Shown here one piece after another: positions 6,064-6,318 of a stretch of 6,318 nucleotides of DNA. The notes under the pieces are model-generated. The model saw only the letters and a program-made list of their open reading frames with translations. It made no database searches and was not told where the DNA came from. The position numbers and the translations under genes were made by a program. Origin of the DNA: an uncultured Fidelibacterota bacterium (GTDB lineage Bacteria > Marinisomatota > Marinisomatia > Marinisomatales > UBA1611); assembly GCA_913045415.1 (NCBI GenBank), contig CAJWPW010000069.1, forward strand, positions 1-6,318. Direction: 5' to 3'. Each line of letters opens with the position of its first letter. The first letter of the stretch is position 1.

Positions 6064-6080
6064 GCAACCGAAAAATAAAG

Positions 6081-6318
6081 ATGAAACAACTTAAATATTT
6101 TTCTACAATAGTAATTCTCATTTTAACTATTTCCTGTAATAGTCAAGATCCATCAAAACAAAAAAAAGGTAAAAAACTTGAGGACAATAATAAGGAACTT
6201 TTTTTCGACAATAGAGTCAATAAACCAATTGGTGACGACCGAGATATAGTTACAAATGGATTGTTAGATAAAGACGGTAATATGTGGTTTACTACATTAA
6301 CTGAAGGGGTATATAAAT
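6081..6318 (+). CDS. Predicted lipoprotein with propeller-type repeat, 3' end beyond window
   Basis: The reading frame opens with ATG at 6081 and is still open at the window edge (79 codons). Residues 1-18 are a short Lys-containing, hydrophobic signal peptide, and LTISC with Cys19 is a lipobox-like cleavage and lipidation site, so the product is probably anchored in an outer or inner membrane. A polar, Lys/Asn-rich linker follows (20-50). Residues 62-79 (LDKDGNMWFTTLTEGVYK) fit the DxxGxxWF-T-x4-G(L/V)Y repeat of two-component regulator propeller (Reg_prop) proteins, suggesting a beta-propeller beginning here. No Shine-Dalgarno is seen; the leader is A-rich. The base composition is more AT-rich than tdh. 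It starts right after the folded element and may be the gene of a captured cassette. Function of the full protein is unknown. Confidence 0.72.
   Translation, partial: MKQLKYFSTIVILILTISCNSQDPSKQKKGKKLEDNNKELFFDNRVNKPIGDDRDIVTNGLLDKDGNMWFTTLTEGVYK

Overview
The window looks like a piece of a bacterial chromosome that is moderately AT-rich by eye. It has three parts: a tight leftward operon, a divergent metabolic gene, and a short recombination-scarred segment at the right end. The order parA-parB-M23 peptidase-bactofilin-atpZ-atpI-atpB, the near absence of Shine-Dalgarno motifs, A-rich leaders and a Bacteroidetes-like lipoprotein suggest the Fibrobacteres-Chlorobi-Bacteroidetes superphylum or a relative such as Marinimicrobia or Calditrichota. 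This placement is inference from gene order and protein style, not a phylogeny.

Positions 1-4193 are one co-oriented minus-strand cluster, read right to left. It begins with ParA and ParB (chromosome segregation), continues with a membrane-anchored M23 peptidoglycan endopeptidase and a bactofilin (cell-shape scaffold), and ends with AtpZ-type, AtpI-type and a-subunit (AtpB) components of the F-type ATP synthase. AtpB runs off the left edge; the rest of the F0/F1 genes are probably beyond it. Junctions are overlaps or gaps of 2-33 nt, so co-transcription and translational coupling are likely. Three genes start with GTG or TTG (parB, the M23 gene, atpI). The operon would tie chromosome segregation, local wall hydrolysis, cytoskeletal scaffolding and ATP synthase assembly together.

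Positions 4194-4589 are a 396-bp AT-rich divergent intergenic region carrying the promoters of parA (leftward) and tdh (rightward). A perfect 15-bp palindrome sits one base before the tdh start codon. Positions 4590-5612 encode a full-length L-threonine 3-dehydrogenase with all expected zinc and NAD residues. Its usual partner gene kbl is not in the window.

Positions 5613-6318 are accessory in character. They hold a three-copy 8-bp tandem repeat, the N-terminal remnant of a tyrosine recombinase on the minus strand, two 12-bp direct repeats 33 bp apart, several inverted repeats, and a roughly 120-bp element whose ends form a 14-bp stem ending in CACGTTAGC. Twenty-one bases after that element starts a + strand gene for a lipoprotein with a propeller-type repeat, cut by the window edge. 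The geometry (recombinase remnant leftward, repeats, folded site ending in a GTT core, then a rightward gene) resembles a decayed integron or related cassette platform. This is the most interesting part of the window, but the folded site matches the attC consensus only imperfectly. No tRNA, rRNA, CRISPR array or complete insertion sequence was seen.
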